The notes beneath the pieces are model-generated. The model searched no databases, had not been told where the DNA came from, and saw only the letters and a list, made by a program, of their open reading frames with translations. A stretch of DNA of 26,819 nucleotides from PALSA-1006 sp036171275 (GTDB lineage: Bacteria; Pseudomonadota; Gammaproteobacteria; Burkholderiales; Gallionellaceae): positions 1 through 26,819 of the forward strand of contig JAVHQT010000101.1 in NCBI GenBank assembly GCA_036171275.1. Direction: 5' to 3'. The translations under genes were made by a program, and so were the position numbers. Positions 1-6,639 of the stretch are shown piece after piece. Positions within the stretch are counted from its first letter, which is position 1; each line of letters opens with the position of its first letter.

Positions 1-55
1 TCGTGAAGGCGGTCGTACTGTCGGTGCCGGTGTCGTTGCAAAAATCGTGGAATAA
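1..55 (+). CDS. tuf: Elongation factor Tu, C-terminal end (partial)
   Basis: The frame starting at base 2 reads R-E-G-G-R-T-V-G-A-G-V-V-A-K-I-V-E and then TAA at 53-55. This is the classic C-terminus of EF-Tu, the GTPase that delivers aminoacyl-tRNA to the ribosome. Only the last 17 codons are in the window. A tuf copy directly before rpsJ is the usual arrangement at the end of the str operon in proteobacteria, which supports the call. The longer ORF that starts at base 3 in another frame is a shadow. Confidence 0.93.
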   Translation, partial: REGGRTVGAGVVAKIVE

Positions 56-71
56 GTCTAGAGCTAAAAAG

Positions 72-120
72 GTAAAAAGTAGAACGTTGCTAAATTTCGC
101 AATCTTGTACTACTTTTTAC
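72..120. repeat. Inverted repeat in the tuf-rpsJ gap
   Basis: Bases 72-82 (GTAAAAAGTAG) and 110-120 (CTACTTTTTAC) form a perfect 11-bp stem. Inside it, 87-102 is a near-perfect 16-base palindrome (TTGC...GCAA around AAATTT). The stem is AT-rich and no terminal T-tract follows, so it is not a textbook terminator. It may protect or process the tuf 3' end, or act as an upstream DNA structure for the rpsJ promoter that begins 23 bp further on. Function is inference. Confidence 0.6.
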
Positions 121-142
121 TGTGTCCGTTTCGTTTATATAT

Positions 143-171
143 TTGCAAAGAATTTGAAGTGAGAATACAAT
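143..171 (+). promoter_or_regulatory. Promoter of the S10 operon
   Basis: TTGCAA at 143-148 and TACAAT at 166-171 are separated by 17 bp, a good sigma-70 match. The -10 box is followed at once by GCGCGCCC, a GC-rich discriminator of the kind linked to ppGpp-sensitive ribosomal promoters. Transcription would start near 178, giving an rpsJ leader of roughly 70 nt. Confidence 0.7.
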
Positions 172-180
172 GCGCGCCCT

Positions 181-212
181 CGCGTGACTAGCTTCACGCG
201 TTTTCGTTCTTT
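181..212 (+). promoter_or_regulatory. Leader hairpin with U-rich tail before rpsJ (possible attenuator)
   Basis: CGCGTGA at 181-187 pairs perfectly with TCACGCG at 194-200 around a 6-nt loop, and TTTTCGTTCTTT follows. This resembles a weak intrinsic terminator placed inside the S10 leader. In E. coli the S10 leader is an attenuator controlled by L4; the sequence here is not obviously homologous, so L4 control is only an inference. Confidence 0.5.
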
Positions 213-250
213 AAACCAGCGGTTACCCCGCATAGAAGCAAGAGAATATT

Positions 251-562
251 ATGCAAAGCCAAAAAATTCGCATCCGCCTCAAGGCGTTTGACTATCGTCT
301 GATTGATCAGTCTGCATTGCAGATTGTAGAAACTGCCAAGCGCACGGGTGCGGTAGTAAAGGGGCCTGTCCCTTTGCCAACAAAAATTGAGCGTTTCGAT
401 ATATTGCGCTCACCGCACGTAAACAAGACATCACGTGATCAGTTTGAAATTCGCACTCATTTGCGTTTAATGGACATCATTGATCCAACTGATAAAACAG
501 TAGACGCCTTGATGAAGTTAGATTTGCCAGCCGGTGTTGATGTAGAGATTAAGTTGCAGTAA
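251..562 (+). CDS. rpsJ: 30S ribosomal protein S10 (NusE)
   Basis: This 103-residue protein has the usual S10 length. It sits in the head of the 30S subunit and, as NusE, pairs with NusB in transcription antitermination. Visible landmarks are the N-terminal I-R-I-R-L-K-A-F-D strand (6-14) and the conserved RSPHVNKTSRDQFE loop at 53-66, which reaches into the 30S subunit. AAGAGAAT upstream of the ATG is a modest ribosome binding site. It opens the S10 operon behind its own promoter and a folded leader, the standard position in proteobacteria. Confidence 0.98.
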   Translation: MQSQKIRIRLKAFDYRLIDQSALQIVETAKRTGAVVKGPVPLPTKIERFDILRSPHVNKTSRDQFEIRTHLRLMDIIDPTDKTVDALMKLDLPAGVDVEIKLQ

Positions 563-582
563 TTTTTTTTTGTAGTTGAATC

Positions 583-604
583 GACTGACCAATTGAAGTC
601 AGTC
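583..604 (+). promoter_or_regulatory. Hairpin between rpsJ and rplC
   Basis: GACTGAC (583-589) pairs perfectly with GTCAGTC (598-604) around an 8-nt loop. A run of nine T lies upstream, right after the rpsJ stop, not downstream, so it is not a terminator. It may set transcript processing or space rpsJ from rplC, whose ribosome binding site (AAGGAAG) starts about 10 nt later. Confidence 0.5.
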
Positions 605-623
605 CCTTAATAAAGGAAGTAAA

Positions 624-1265
624 ATGTTAGGACTTGTCGGTCGCAAGATTGGCATGACCCGCATATTTACAGACGACGGAGCATCGTTGCCGGTAACTGT
701 GTTGGACGTGTCCAATAATCGTGTTACACAAATCAAATCAGTCGCTACGGATGGTTACACTGCCGTGCAGGTTGCTTATGGAACCCGCCGTGCTAGCCGT
801 GTGACTAAAGCTGCTGCTGGTCATTATGCCAAGGCAGGTGTTGAGGCGGGAAGTAAATTAAAAGAATTCACTGTAAGCTCGACGCAAGTTGCTGGAATGC
901 AAGTGGCGGCGCACGTTGGGGTGGATTTGTTTCAAGTTGGCCAAAAGGTTGACGTGACCGGTACAACCATTGGTAAGGGTTATGCTGGTACGATTAAGCG
1001 ACACCACTTTAAATCTGGTCGTGCTACACACGGTAACTCAAAGTCGCATAACGTACCGGGTTCGATTGGTATGGCGCAAGATCCGGGACGCGTATTTCCG
1101 GGTAAGCGTATGACGGGTCACTTAGGTGACGTTCAGCGCACAGTACAAAATCTCCAGATCGTCCGAATTGATACTGAACGCCAGTTGCTTTTGGTAAAGG
1201 GTGCGGTTCCTGGTTGTCCTGGTGCCGGCGTGATTGTGTCGCCAGCAGTGAAAGCGAGGGCATAA
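624..1265 (+). CDS. rplC: 50S ribosomal protein L3
   Basis: This 213-residue protein is an early assembly protein of the large subunit whose long loop approaches the peptidyl transferase centre. The N-terminus M-L-G-L-V-G-R-K-I-G-M-T-R and the motif G-M-A-Q-D-P-G-R-V-F-P-G-K are diagnostic. Gln152 in that motif matches the glutamine methylated by PrmB in E. coli (Gln150 there). The ATG follows a strong AAGGAAG site. Its TAA overlaps the rplD ATG by one base, which favours coupled translation. Confidence 0.98.
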   Translation: MLGLVGRKIGMTRIFTDDGASLPVTVLDVSNNRVTQIKSVATDGYTAVQVAYGTRRASRVTKAAAGHYAKAGVEAGSKLKEFTVSSTQVAGMQVAAHVGVDLFQVGQKVDVTGTTIGKGYAGTIKRHHFKSGRATHGNSKSHNVPGSIGMAQDPGRVFPGKRMTGHLGDVQRTVQNLQIVRIDTERQLLLVKGAVPGCPGAGVIVSPAVKARA

Positions 1266-1891
1266 TGGAACTTAAAGTGATCAATAAAAGCGGTCAAGCG
1301 GCGGCTAATATTTCGGCTTCTGATGAATTATTCGGTCGTGAATATAATGAAGCGTTAGTTCATCAGTTGGTGACGGCTTATCAAGCAAATGCACGCGCTG
1401 CAAGCAGTAAGCAAAAAGGGCGTAGCGAAATCGCTAAATCAACGCGTAAGCCTTTTGCGCAAAAGGGGACTGGCCGCGCTCGTGCGGGTATGGCTTCAAG
1501 CCCTTTGTGGCGTGGTGGTGGTAAGATTTTCCCGAATACTTCGGAAGAAAATTACACACAAAAAGTTAATCGTAAAATGTATCGCGCTGGTTTCGCTTCG
1601 ATTTTGTCACAATTGGTACGTGAAAGTCGCTTGACTGTCATTGACGAATTGATCGTTGATGCACCAAAGACAAAATTATTATACAATAAAATCAAAGAGT
1701 TAGGTTTTGGTGAAGCGCGTCTGTTAATTATCACAGATTCAATTGATGAAAATCTTTATTTGTCATCGCGTAACTTACCAAACGTGCTTGTTTTAGAAGC
1801 CCATCAAGCAGATCCAGTGAGCTTGATCCGTTTTGCTCAAGTAGTGATGACGCGCAGCGCGATTAGTAAGATTGAGGAGGTGCTTGTATGA
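1265..1891 (+). CDS. rplD: 50S ribosomal protein L4
   Basis: I place the start at the ATG at 1265 (MELKVINK...), not at an in-frame codon further upstream, because it gives a normal 208-residue L4 and a TAATG overlap with rplC. L4 binds 23S rRNA and its loop lines the exit tunnel. The conserved block with A-Q-K-G-T-G-R-A-R-A-G near residues 60-75 is visible. In E. coli L4 also represses its own S10 operon; the hairpin-bearing leader at 181-212 could be the matching target here, but that is untested. Confidence 0.97.
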   Translation: MELKVINKSGQAAANISASDELFGREYNEALVHQLVTAYQANARAASSKQKGRSEIAKSTRKPFAQKGTGRARAGMASSPLWRGGGKIFPNTSEENYTQKVNRKMYRAGFASILSQLVRESRLTVIDELIVDAPKTKLLYNKIKELGFGEARLLIITDSIDENLYLSSRNLPNVLVLEAHQADPVSLIRFAQVVMTRSAISKIEEVLV

Positions 1892-2205
1892 GCGCGCTAA
1901 AATTTAATGAAGAGCGTTTGTTGAATATTCTACAAGCACCTCAGGTTTCCGAAAAGGCTACTTTTGTTGCTGAGAAAAATCAACAAGTTATCTTTCGTGT
2001 CGCCACTGATGCAACTAAGCCTGAAGTAAAGGCTGCAGTTGAATTGTTATTTAAGGTCAACGTTGAAAGTGTTCAAGTCAGCGTTGTTAAGGGCAAGAAA
2101 AAGCGTTTCGGCAAATTCTCAGGTCGTCGTTCTGACTGGAAGAAGGCATACGTGAGTTTGGCGCCTGGTCAGGAAATCAATTTTGCTGAAAGCGAGCAAG
2201 GATAA
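1888..2205 (+). CDS. rplW: 50S ribosomal protein L23
   Basis: This protein of 105 residues sits at the polypeptide exit and docks trigger factor and the signal recognition particle. The sequence has the family's basic loop (V-V-K-G-K-K-K-R-F-G-K) near residues 67-77 and the central A-P-Q-V-S-E-K-A motif. The ATG overlaps the rplD stop in an ATGA arrangement (4 nt), and GAGGAGG just upstream, inside rplD, is a strong ribosome binding site. Length and position are typical. Confidence 0.97.
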   Translation: MSALKFNEERLLNILQAPQVSEKATFVAEKNQQVIFRVATDATKPEVKAAVELLFKVNVESVQVSVVKGKKKRFGKFSGRRSDWKKAYVSLAPGQEINFAESEQG

Positions 2206-2210
2206 ATATC

Positions 2211-3038
2211 ATGGCACTCATTAAACTAAAACCAACTTCACCGGGTCGTCGCGCAGTTGTGCGCGTGGTCACTCCGGATCTGCATAAAGGCAAGCCGGTT
2301 GCGGCTTTGCTGGAGAAGAAAACTCGCACCGCTGGACGTAACCATAATGGTCGCATCACGGTTAGGCACATGGGCGGCGGGCATAAAAAGCATTACCGTA
2401 TCGTTGATTTTAAGCGCAATAAAGATGGTATTCCGGCTCAGGTTGAACATCTGGAGTATGACCCAAACCGAACTGCACACTTGGCTTTGCTACTTTACGC
2501 AGATGGTGAACGTCGTTACATCGTTGCCCCTAAGGGTGTTGCTGCTGGTGCACAACTCATGAGTGGATCGGAAGCGCCAATCAAGTCAGGAAATACGCTA
2601 CCGTTGCGAAATATTCCGGTCGGTTCAACCATTCACTGCATTGAAATGTTGCCAGGTAAAGGTGCGCAGTTGGCGCGCTCTGCGGGTGCGTCAGTGCAAC
2701 TGTTGGCTCGTGAAGGCGCTTACGCTCAACTGCGTTTACGCTCTGGTGAAATTCGCAAAGTGCATGTTGATTGCCGTGCAACAATTGGTGAGGTCGGAAA
2801 CGGTGAACATTCTTTGCGTTCGATTGGTAAAGCGGGTGCAAATCGTTGGCGTGGTATTCGCCCAACCGTTCGCGGCGTAGTGATGAACCCAGTTGATCAC
2901 CCGCACGGTGGTGGTGAAGGTAAGACGGCAGCAGGTCGCAACCCAGTTAGTCCATGGGGTGTTCCAGCTAAGGGCTTCCGCACGCGTCGTAATAAACGCA
3001 CGACCGGCATGATTGTTCGTCGTCGTTTTCAGGCTTAA
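2211..3038 (+). CDS. rplB: 50S ribosomal protein L2
   Basis: This protein has 275 residues, the usual length. L2 binds near the peptidyl transferase centre and is needed for subunit association. The most diagnostic element is HPHGGGEG at about residues 230-237, with the functionally important histidines present. The N-terminal segment M-A-L-I-K-L-K-P-T-S-P-G-R-R and the basic C-terminus (R-R-N-K-R-T-T-G) also fit. It starts 5 bp after rplW and precedes rpsS. Confidence 0.98.
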   Translation: MALIKLKPTSPGRRAVVRVVTPDLHKGKPVAALLEKKTRTAGRNHNGRITVRHMGGGHKKHYRIVDFKRNKDGIPAQVEHLEYDPNRTAHLALLLYADGERRYIVAPKGVAAGAQLMSGSEAPIKSGNTLPLRNIPVGSTIHCIEMLPGKGAQLARSAGASVQLLAREGAYAQLRLRSGEIRKVHVDCRATIGEVGNGEHSLRSIGKAGANRWRGIRPTVRGVVMNPVDHPHGGGEGKTAAGRNPVSPWGVPAKGFRTRRNKRTTGMIVRRRFQA

Positions 3039-3051
3039 GGGGTAATTAGAT

Positions 3052-3333
3052 ATGGCACGTTCAGTAAAAAAAGGCCCATTCGTTGACTTGCACTTGGTTA
3101 AAAAAGTAGAGACCGTTCGTGCTACAAGTGACAAGCGTCCAGTCAAGACTTGGTCGCGTCGCTCTACCGTGTTGCCAGAATTTGTTGGTCTGACAATCGC
3201 AGTGCATAACGGCAAACAACATGTTCCGGTGTACATTTCTGAAAATATGGTCGGTCATAAGCTCGGCGAATTTTCTTTGACTCGCACCTTTAAAGGTCAT
3301 GCTGCTGATAAAAAAGCAGTCGCCAAGAAATAA
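3052..3333 (+). CDS. rpsS: 30S ribosomal protein S19
   Basis: This protein has 93 residues. S19 lies in the head of the 30S subunit, forms a complex with S13 and contacts the A-site finger of 23S rRNA. The start M-A-R-S-V-K-K-G-P-F-V-D and the motif T-W-S-R-R-S-T-V-L-P-E-F-V-G (about 35-48) are signature elements, as is the G-H-K-L-G-E-F segment near the C-terminus. It is 13 bp after rplB, with a weak GGGGTAAT-type ribosome binding site. Confidence 0.97.
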   Translation: MARSVKKGPFVDLHLVKKVETVRATSDKRPVKTWSRRSTVLPEFVGLTIAVHNGKQHVPVYISENMVGHKLGEFSLTRTFKGHAADKKAVAKK

Positions 3334-3339
3334 GGATAG

Positions 3340-3672
3340 ATGATGAGCACAATAGCAGTGATTAAAGGTGTTCGCTTGTCGGCACAAAAAGGGCGTTTAG
3401 TTGCAGATCAGATTCGTGGTTTACCTGTTGCAAAAGCACTCCAGGCCTTGTCTTTTAGTCCAAAAAAAGGTGCAGGAATCATTAAAAAGGCTTTGGATTC
3501 TGCAATTGCGAATGCTGAGCATAACGATGGTGCTGATATTGATGAGTTAAAGGTAACTACAATTTACATTGATAAAGCAACGTCGCTCAAACGTATGATT
3601 CCACGAGCTAAAGGTCGCGGAAATGGAATTGAAAAACAGACCTGTCACATCACGATAAAGGTTGGGAGCTAA
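3340..3672 (+). CDS. rplV: 50S ribosomal protein L22
   Basis: This protein has 110 residues. L22 contacts all domains of 23S rRNA, and its extended hairpin (about residues 80-98, containing S-L-K-R-M-I-P-R-A-K-G-R-G-N) lines the exit tunnel near the macrolide site. The helix S-A-Q-K-G-R-L-V-A-D-Q-I-R-G (14-27) is conserved. Two adjacent ATG codons (3340 and 3343) could start translation; AAGGA at 3332-3336 fits either, so the first residue is uncertain by one codon. Confidence 0.97.
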   Translation: MMSTIAVIKGVRLSAQKGRLVADQIRGLPVAKALQALSFSPKKGAGIIKKALDSAIANAEHNDGADIDELKVTTIYIDKATSLKRMIPRAKGRGNGIEKQTCHITIKVGS

Positions 3673-3674
3673 TT

Positions 3675-4388
3675 ATGGGGCAGAAAATTCATCCAGTCGG
3701 TTTTCGGCTAAGCGTTACTAAAAATTGGTCTTCAAAATGGTACTCAAATAGTAAGAATTTCTCTGAGCTCTTGCTTAAAGATATTGAGGTGCGTGACTAT
3801 TTAAAGAAGAAACTTGCTGGTGCAGGTGTTTCTAAAATTATAATTGAACGACCTGCAAAAAATGCAAAAATCACTATTTTTACTGCTCGACCAGGCGTCG
3901 TGATAGGTAAGAAAGGTGAAGATATCGAAGCGTTGAGAAACGATTTAAAGAAACTTATGGGTTTGCCTGATGTTGCTCTAAATATTGAGGAAGTTAGAAA
4001 ACCTGAAGTTGATGCTCAGCTAATTGCTGATTCTATTACTCAACAACTCGAAAAACGCATTATGTTTCGCCGTGCAATGAAGCGTGCTATGCAGAATGCT
4101 ATGCGACTTGGTGCTTTGGGAATTAAAATTATGAGTTCCGGTCGCTTAAATGGCATAGAAATTGCCCGCACAGAATGGTATCGTGAAGGCAGGGTTCCTT
4201 TGCACACATTGCGCGCAGATATAGATTACGGAACATCTGAAGCGTTCACAACCTATGGTTTGATCGGAGTTAAAGTTTGGGTATATAAGGGCGAACAAGC
4301 TGGGCAGCATGATTTAGGTGTTGTGCCTTCGGCTGAGCCAGATAAAAAAGTAAGAAAGTCAGGGGCAAAACATGCTACAGCCAGCTAG
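3675..4388 (+). CDS. rpsC: 30S ribosomal protein S3
   Basis: This protein has 237 residues. S3 guards the mRNA entry channel and has helicase activity together with S4 and S5. It begins with M-G-Q-K-I-H-P-V-G-F-R-L. Its KH domain shows the GXXG loop as G-K-K-G at residues 78-81. The C-terminal domain (roughly 110-210) includes A-M-K-R-A-M-Q-N-A-M-R-L-G. It ends with a lysine-rich tail and overlaps the start of rplP by 17 bp, an arrangement that should couple the two translations. Confidence 0.98.
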   Translation: MGQKIHPVGFRLSVTKNWSSKWYSNSKNFSELLLKDIEVRDYLKKKLAGAGVSKIIIERPAKNAKITIFTARPGVVIGKKGEDIEALRNDLKKLMGLPDVALNIEEVRKPEVDAQLIADSITQQLEKRIMFRRAMKRAMQNAMRLGALGIKIMSSGRLNGIEIARTEWYREGRVPLHTLRADIDYGTSEAFTTYGLIGVKVWVYKGEQAGQHDLGVVPSAEPDKKVRKSGAKHATAS

Positions 4389-4788
4389 AAGAAAATTCCG
4401 TAAAGAGCAAAAGGGTCGCAATACCGGTATTGCAACACGTGGCAATCAAGTCAGCTTTGGTGAGTTTGGATTAAAAGCTGTCGGACGTGGACGCTTAACT
4501 GCTAGGCAAATTGAAGCTGCTCGACGAGCAATGACTCGCCATATCAAGCGTGGTGGTCGTATTTGGATTCGTATTTTTCCAGATAAGCCAATTTCTCAGA
4601 AACCAGCTGAGGTGCGGATGGGTAACGGTAAGGGAAATCCAGAATACTATGTAGCAGAAATTCGTCCAGGCAAGATGCTGTATGAAATGGACGGAGTTGA
4701 TGAAGCATTGGCGCGTGAAGCTTTTCAGTTGGCTTCAGCTAAATTGCCGATTGCCACGACATTTGTTGTTAGACAGGTAGGGACATAA
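4372..4788 (+). CDS. rplP: 50S ribosomal protein L16
   Basis: This protein has 138 residues. L16 organises the A-site tRNA binding region and is assembled late. The start M-L-Q-P-A-R-R-K-F-R-K fits the family consensus, so the overlap with rpsC (17 bp) is real and not a mis-start. The motif V-R-M-G-N-G-K-G-N-P-E-Y-Y-V is clear; Arg82 in it corresponds to the arginine hydroxylated by RoxA/YcfD in E. coli. rpmC follows after one base. Confidence 0.97.
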   Translation: MLQPARRKFRKEQKGRNTGIATRGNQVSFGEFGLKAVGRGRLTARQIEAARRAMTRHIKRGGRIWIRIFPDKPISQKPAEVRMGNGKGNPEYYVAEIRPGKMLYEMDGVDEALAREAFQLASAKLPIATTFVVRQVGT

Positions 4789-4789
4789 G

Positions 4790-4984
4790 ATGAAGGCGAG
4801 TGAATTTAAAGCTAAATCAGCGGCTGACTTGAGTGTTGAGCTCTTGTCACTAAATAAAGAGCAGTTCAACTTGCGTATGCAAGTTGCGACTCAGCAGTTA
4901 AGTAATACAAGCCAACTGCGTAAGGTGCGTCGTGATATTGCGCGGGTAAAGACTGTATTGACAGAAAAAGGTGTGCAGAAATGA
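4790..4984 (+). CDS. rpmC: 50S ribosomal protein L29
   Basis: This small, helical protein of 64 residues lies at the exit tunnel beside L23. The pattern M-K-A-S-E-F-...-S-V-E-L-L-S-L-N-K-E-Q-F-N-L-R-M-Q followed by L-R-K-V-R-R-D-I-A-R-V-K-T is typical of L29. It is squeezed between rplP (1-bp gap) and rpsQ (ATGA-type overlap at 4981-4984), so it probably relies on translational coupling. Confidence 0.96.
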   Translation: MKASEFKAKSAADLSVELLSLNKEQFNLRMQVATQQLSNTSQLRKVRRDIARVKTVLTEKGVQK

Positions 4985-5244
4985 CCTCAACTAATCTAAA
5001 ACGTACACTGACTGGTACTGTTGTCAGTGATAAAATGGATAAAACGGTGACTGTACTTGTCGAGCGCAAGGTAAAACATCCGGTACTGGGTAAAATTATC
5101 CGTGTGTCAAAGAAGTATCATGCGCACGATGAAACGAATGAGTTTCATCAGGGGGATGTTGTCTCAATTGAAGAGACTCGTCCGTTGTCAAAAACGAAGA
5201 ACTGGCGTGTGGCGGAACTAGTCGAGAAGGCAGAAGCTATTTAA
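4981..5244 (+). CDS. rpsQ: 30S ribosomal protein S17
   Basis: This protein has 87 residues. S17 is a primary 16S rRNA binder with an OB-fold. Family landmarks are L-T-G-T-V-V-S-D-K-M-D-K-T-V-T-V (about 10-25), the H-P-V-L-G-K-I segment and E-T-R-P-L-S-K-T-K-N-W near the C-terminus. Its ATG overlaps the rpmC stop by 4 nt. It is the last gene of the S10 transcription unit before the promoter that drives rplN onwards. Confidence 0.97.
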   Translation: MTSTNLKRTLTGTVVSDKMDKTVTVLVERKVKHPVLGKIIRVSKKYHAHDETNEFHQGDVVSIEETRPLSKTKNWRVAELVEKAEAI

Positions 5245-5267
5245 TTGTTTTATTTTGCAATTAGTGC

Positions 5268-5295
5268 TTGTGTTTTTGACAAGTTTGAATATAAT
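5268..5295 (+). promoter_or_regulatory. Promoter of the spc operon (upstream of rplN)
   Basis: A perfect TATAAT lies at 5290-5295, with TTGTGT at 5268-5273 and a 16-bp spacer. As at the rpsJ promoter, the -10 box runs into GCGCG, and both promoters share TTTGAA upstream of the -10 region. The E. coli spc promoter lies at the same place, between rpsQ and rplN. A TTGACA at 5276-5281 is too close (8 bp) to act with this -10. Confidence 0.7.
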
Positions 5296-5311
5296 GCGCG
5301 ACTTCGTTTCA

Positions 5312-5368
5312 CCGTCGCTTTCGACGGCCTAACCCAAACGGGTTCCAAGACTAGCCGCCGAAAGCGGT
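5312..5368 (+). promoter_or_regulatory. Folded spc leader with two mutually exclusive structures
   Basis: Three local hairpins can form: CCGTCG/CGACGG (5312-5317/5322-5327), AACCC/GGGTT (5331-5335/5340-5344) and CCGC/GCGG (5355-5358/5364-5367). Alternatively 5316-5328 (CGCTTTCGACGGC) can pair with 5354-5366 (GCCGCCGAAAGCG) in a 13-position stem with one A-C mismatch, keeping the middle hairpin. The two folds exclude each other. The ribosome binding site (TTGGAGAT, 5374-5381) lies only about 7 nt beyond, so the switch could control rplN translation. Regulation is inference. Confidence 0.55.
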
Positions 5369-5388
5369 CAAAGTTGGAGATTTAAAAA

Positions 5389-5757
5389 ATGATACAAATG
5401 CAGTCTGTTTTAAATGTCGCCGACAATACCGGCGCGCGCTCTGTAATGTGCATAAAAGTGCTGGGTGGTTCTAAGCGTCGTTATGCAGCTATCGGTGATG
5501 TGATTAAGGTTAGTATTCGTGATGCAGCTCCTCGCTCAAGAGTTAAAAAAGGTGAGGTATACAGTGCAGTTGTTGTTCGTACTGCAAAAGGTGTGCGACG
5601 TGCGGATGGTTCTTTGATCAAGTTCGATGGTAATGCTGCGGTTTTGCTGAATGCAAAACTAGAGCCAATCGGGACACGAATTTTTGGTCCGGTTACTCGT
5701 GAATTACGAAACGAGCGATTTATGAAAATTGTGTCTTTGGCACCGGAAGTGCTGTAA
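5389..5757 (+). CDS. rplN: 50S ribosomal protein L14
   Basis: This protein has 122 residues, the standard length. L14 lies at the subunit interface, forms bridges with 16S rRNA and is the target of the silencing factor RsfS. The start M-I-Q-M-Q-S-V-L-N-V-A-D-N-T-G-A-R and the later A-V-L-L-N-...-P-I-G-T-R-I-F-G-P-V segment are diagnostic. It is the first gene after a 144-bp gap that carries a promoter and a structured leader, so it heads the spc operon here as in E. coli. Confidence 0.98.
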   Translation: MIQMQSVLNVADNTGARSVMCIKVLGGSKRRYAAIGDVIKVSIRDAAPRSRVKKGEVYSAVVVRTAKGVRRADGSLIKFDGNAAVLLNAKLEPIGTRIFGPVTRELRNERFMKIVSLAPEVL

Positions 5758-5774
5758 AGCAAACAGGGAATATC

Positions 5775-6086
5775 ATGCGCAAGATTAAAAAAAATGATGA
5801 CGTTATCGTGATCGCCGGTAAAGATAAGGGAAGTCGTGGCAGTGTTTTAACTGTTATGGATGACTTTATTTTGGTAAGTGGGATCAATAAAGTTAAGAAA
5901 CATCAAAAGCCTAATCCGGTTAAGGGTTTGGCGGGTGGTATCGTTGAAATAGAAAAACCAATTCAGATTTCTAACGTTGCTATTTACAACGCAGCAACAA
6001 AAAAAGCTGATCGTGTTGGTGTTAAGTTGCTGGAAGACGGGCGTAAAGCGCGTTTTTATATATCCAGTGGTGAACTGATTGCTTAA
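5775..6086 (+). CDS. rplX: 50S ribosomal protein L24
   Basis: This protein has 103 residues. L24 starts assembly of the large subunit by binding the 5' end of 23S rRNA. An N-terminal KOW motif is visible at about residues 5-32 (D-D-V-I-V-I-A-G-K-D-K-G-S-R-G), followed by the conserved K-H-Q-K-P-N-P segment. AGGGAAT lies in front of the ATG. rplE begins 11 bp after its stop. Confidence 0.97.
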   Translation: MRKIKKNDDVIVIAGKDKGSRGSVLTVMDDFILVSGINKVKKHQKPNPVKGLAGGIVEIEKPIQISNVAIYNAATKKADRVGVKLLEDGRKARFYISSGELIA

Positions 6087-6097
6087 GGGGCATTGCC

Positions 6098-6637
6098 ATG
6101 GCGCGTTTATACGATTTATACAAAAAATCTGTCTCTGTAGAGATGATGAAAAAGTTTGGTTACAAGTCAGTAATGGAAGTACCTCGTATTGAAAAAATAA
6201 CACTGAACATGGGTGTTGGTGAGGCAGTAGCTGATAAAAAAGTGATGGATCATGCGGTTGCTGATATGCAGAAGATTGCTGGTCAAAAGCCGGTTGTTAC
6301 TAAATCCAAAAAATCTATCGCCGGATTTAAAATTCGTGAAAACTATCCGGTTGGCTGTAAGGTAACTTTGCGACGTGAACGGATGTATGAATTTTTAGAT
6401 CGTTTAGTAACGGTAGCAATTCCTCGGATTAGGGATTTTCGTGGTATCTCGGGTAAGTCATTTGATGGTCGTGGTAATTACAACATGGGCATTAAAGAGC
6501 AAATAATATTTCCTGAAATTGAGTACGACAAAATTGACGCATTACGTGGGATGAATATTACGATCACCACAACGGCAAAGACTGACGAAGAAGCTAAGGC
6601 ACTTTTGTTGGCATTTAAATTTCCTTTGAAGGGCTAA
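6098..6637 (+). CDS. rplE: 50S ribosomal protein L5
   Basis: This protein has 179 residues. L5 binds 5S rRNA with L18 in the central protuberance and touches P-site tRNA. Characteristic are M-E-V-P-R-I-E-K-I-T-L-N-M-G-V-G-E-A near residues 26-43, the K-S-I-A-G-F-K-I-R segment and G-N-Y-N-M-G-I-K-E-Q-I-I-F-P-E-I. In E. coli S8 represses the spc operon at the start of rplE; I could not confirm a matching rRNA-like fold here. Confidence 0.98.
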   Translation: MARLYDLYKKSVSVEMMKKFGYKSVMEVPRIEKITLNMGVGEAVADKKVMDHAVADMQKIAGQKPVVTKSKKSIAGFKIRENYPVGCKVTLRRERMYEFLDRLVTVAIPRIRDFRGISGKSFDGRGNYNMGIKEQIIFPEIEYDKIDALRGMNITITTTAKTDEEAKALLLAFKFPLKG

Positions 6638-6639
6638 AG

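Noticed and set aside
3..191. 62-codon ORF across the tuf end and the gap
   Set aside because: It uses a different frame from the EF-Tu C-terminus, runs through the inverted repeat and the rpsJ promoter, and has no ribosome binding site.
5276..5281. TTGACA as the -35 box of the rplN promoter
   Set aside because: It lies only 8 bp from TATAAT, and no -10 box is found at 16-18 bp downstream of it.
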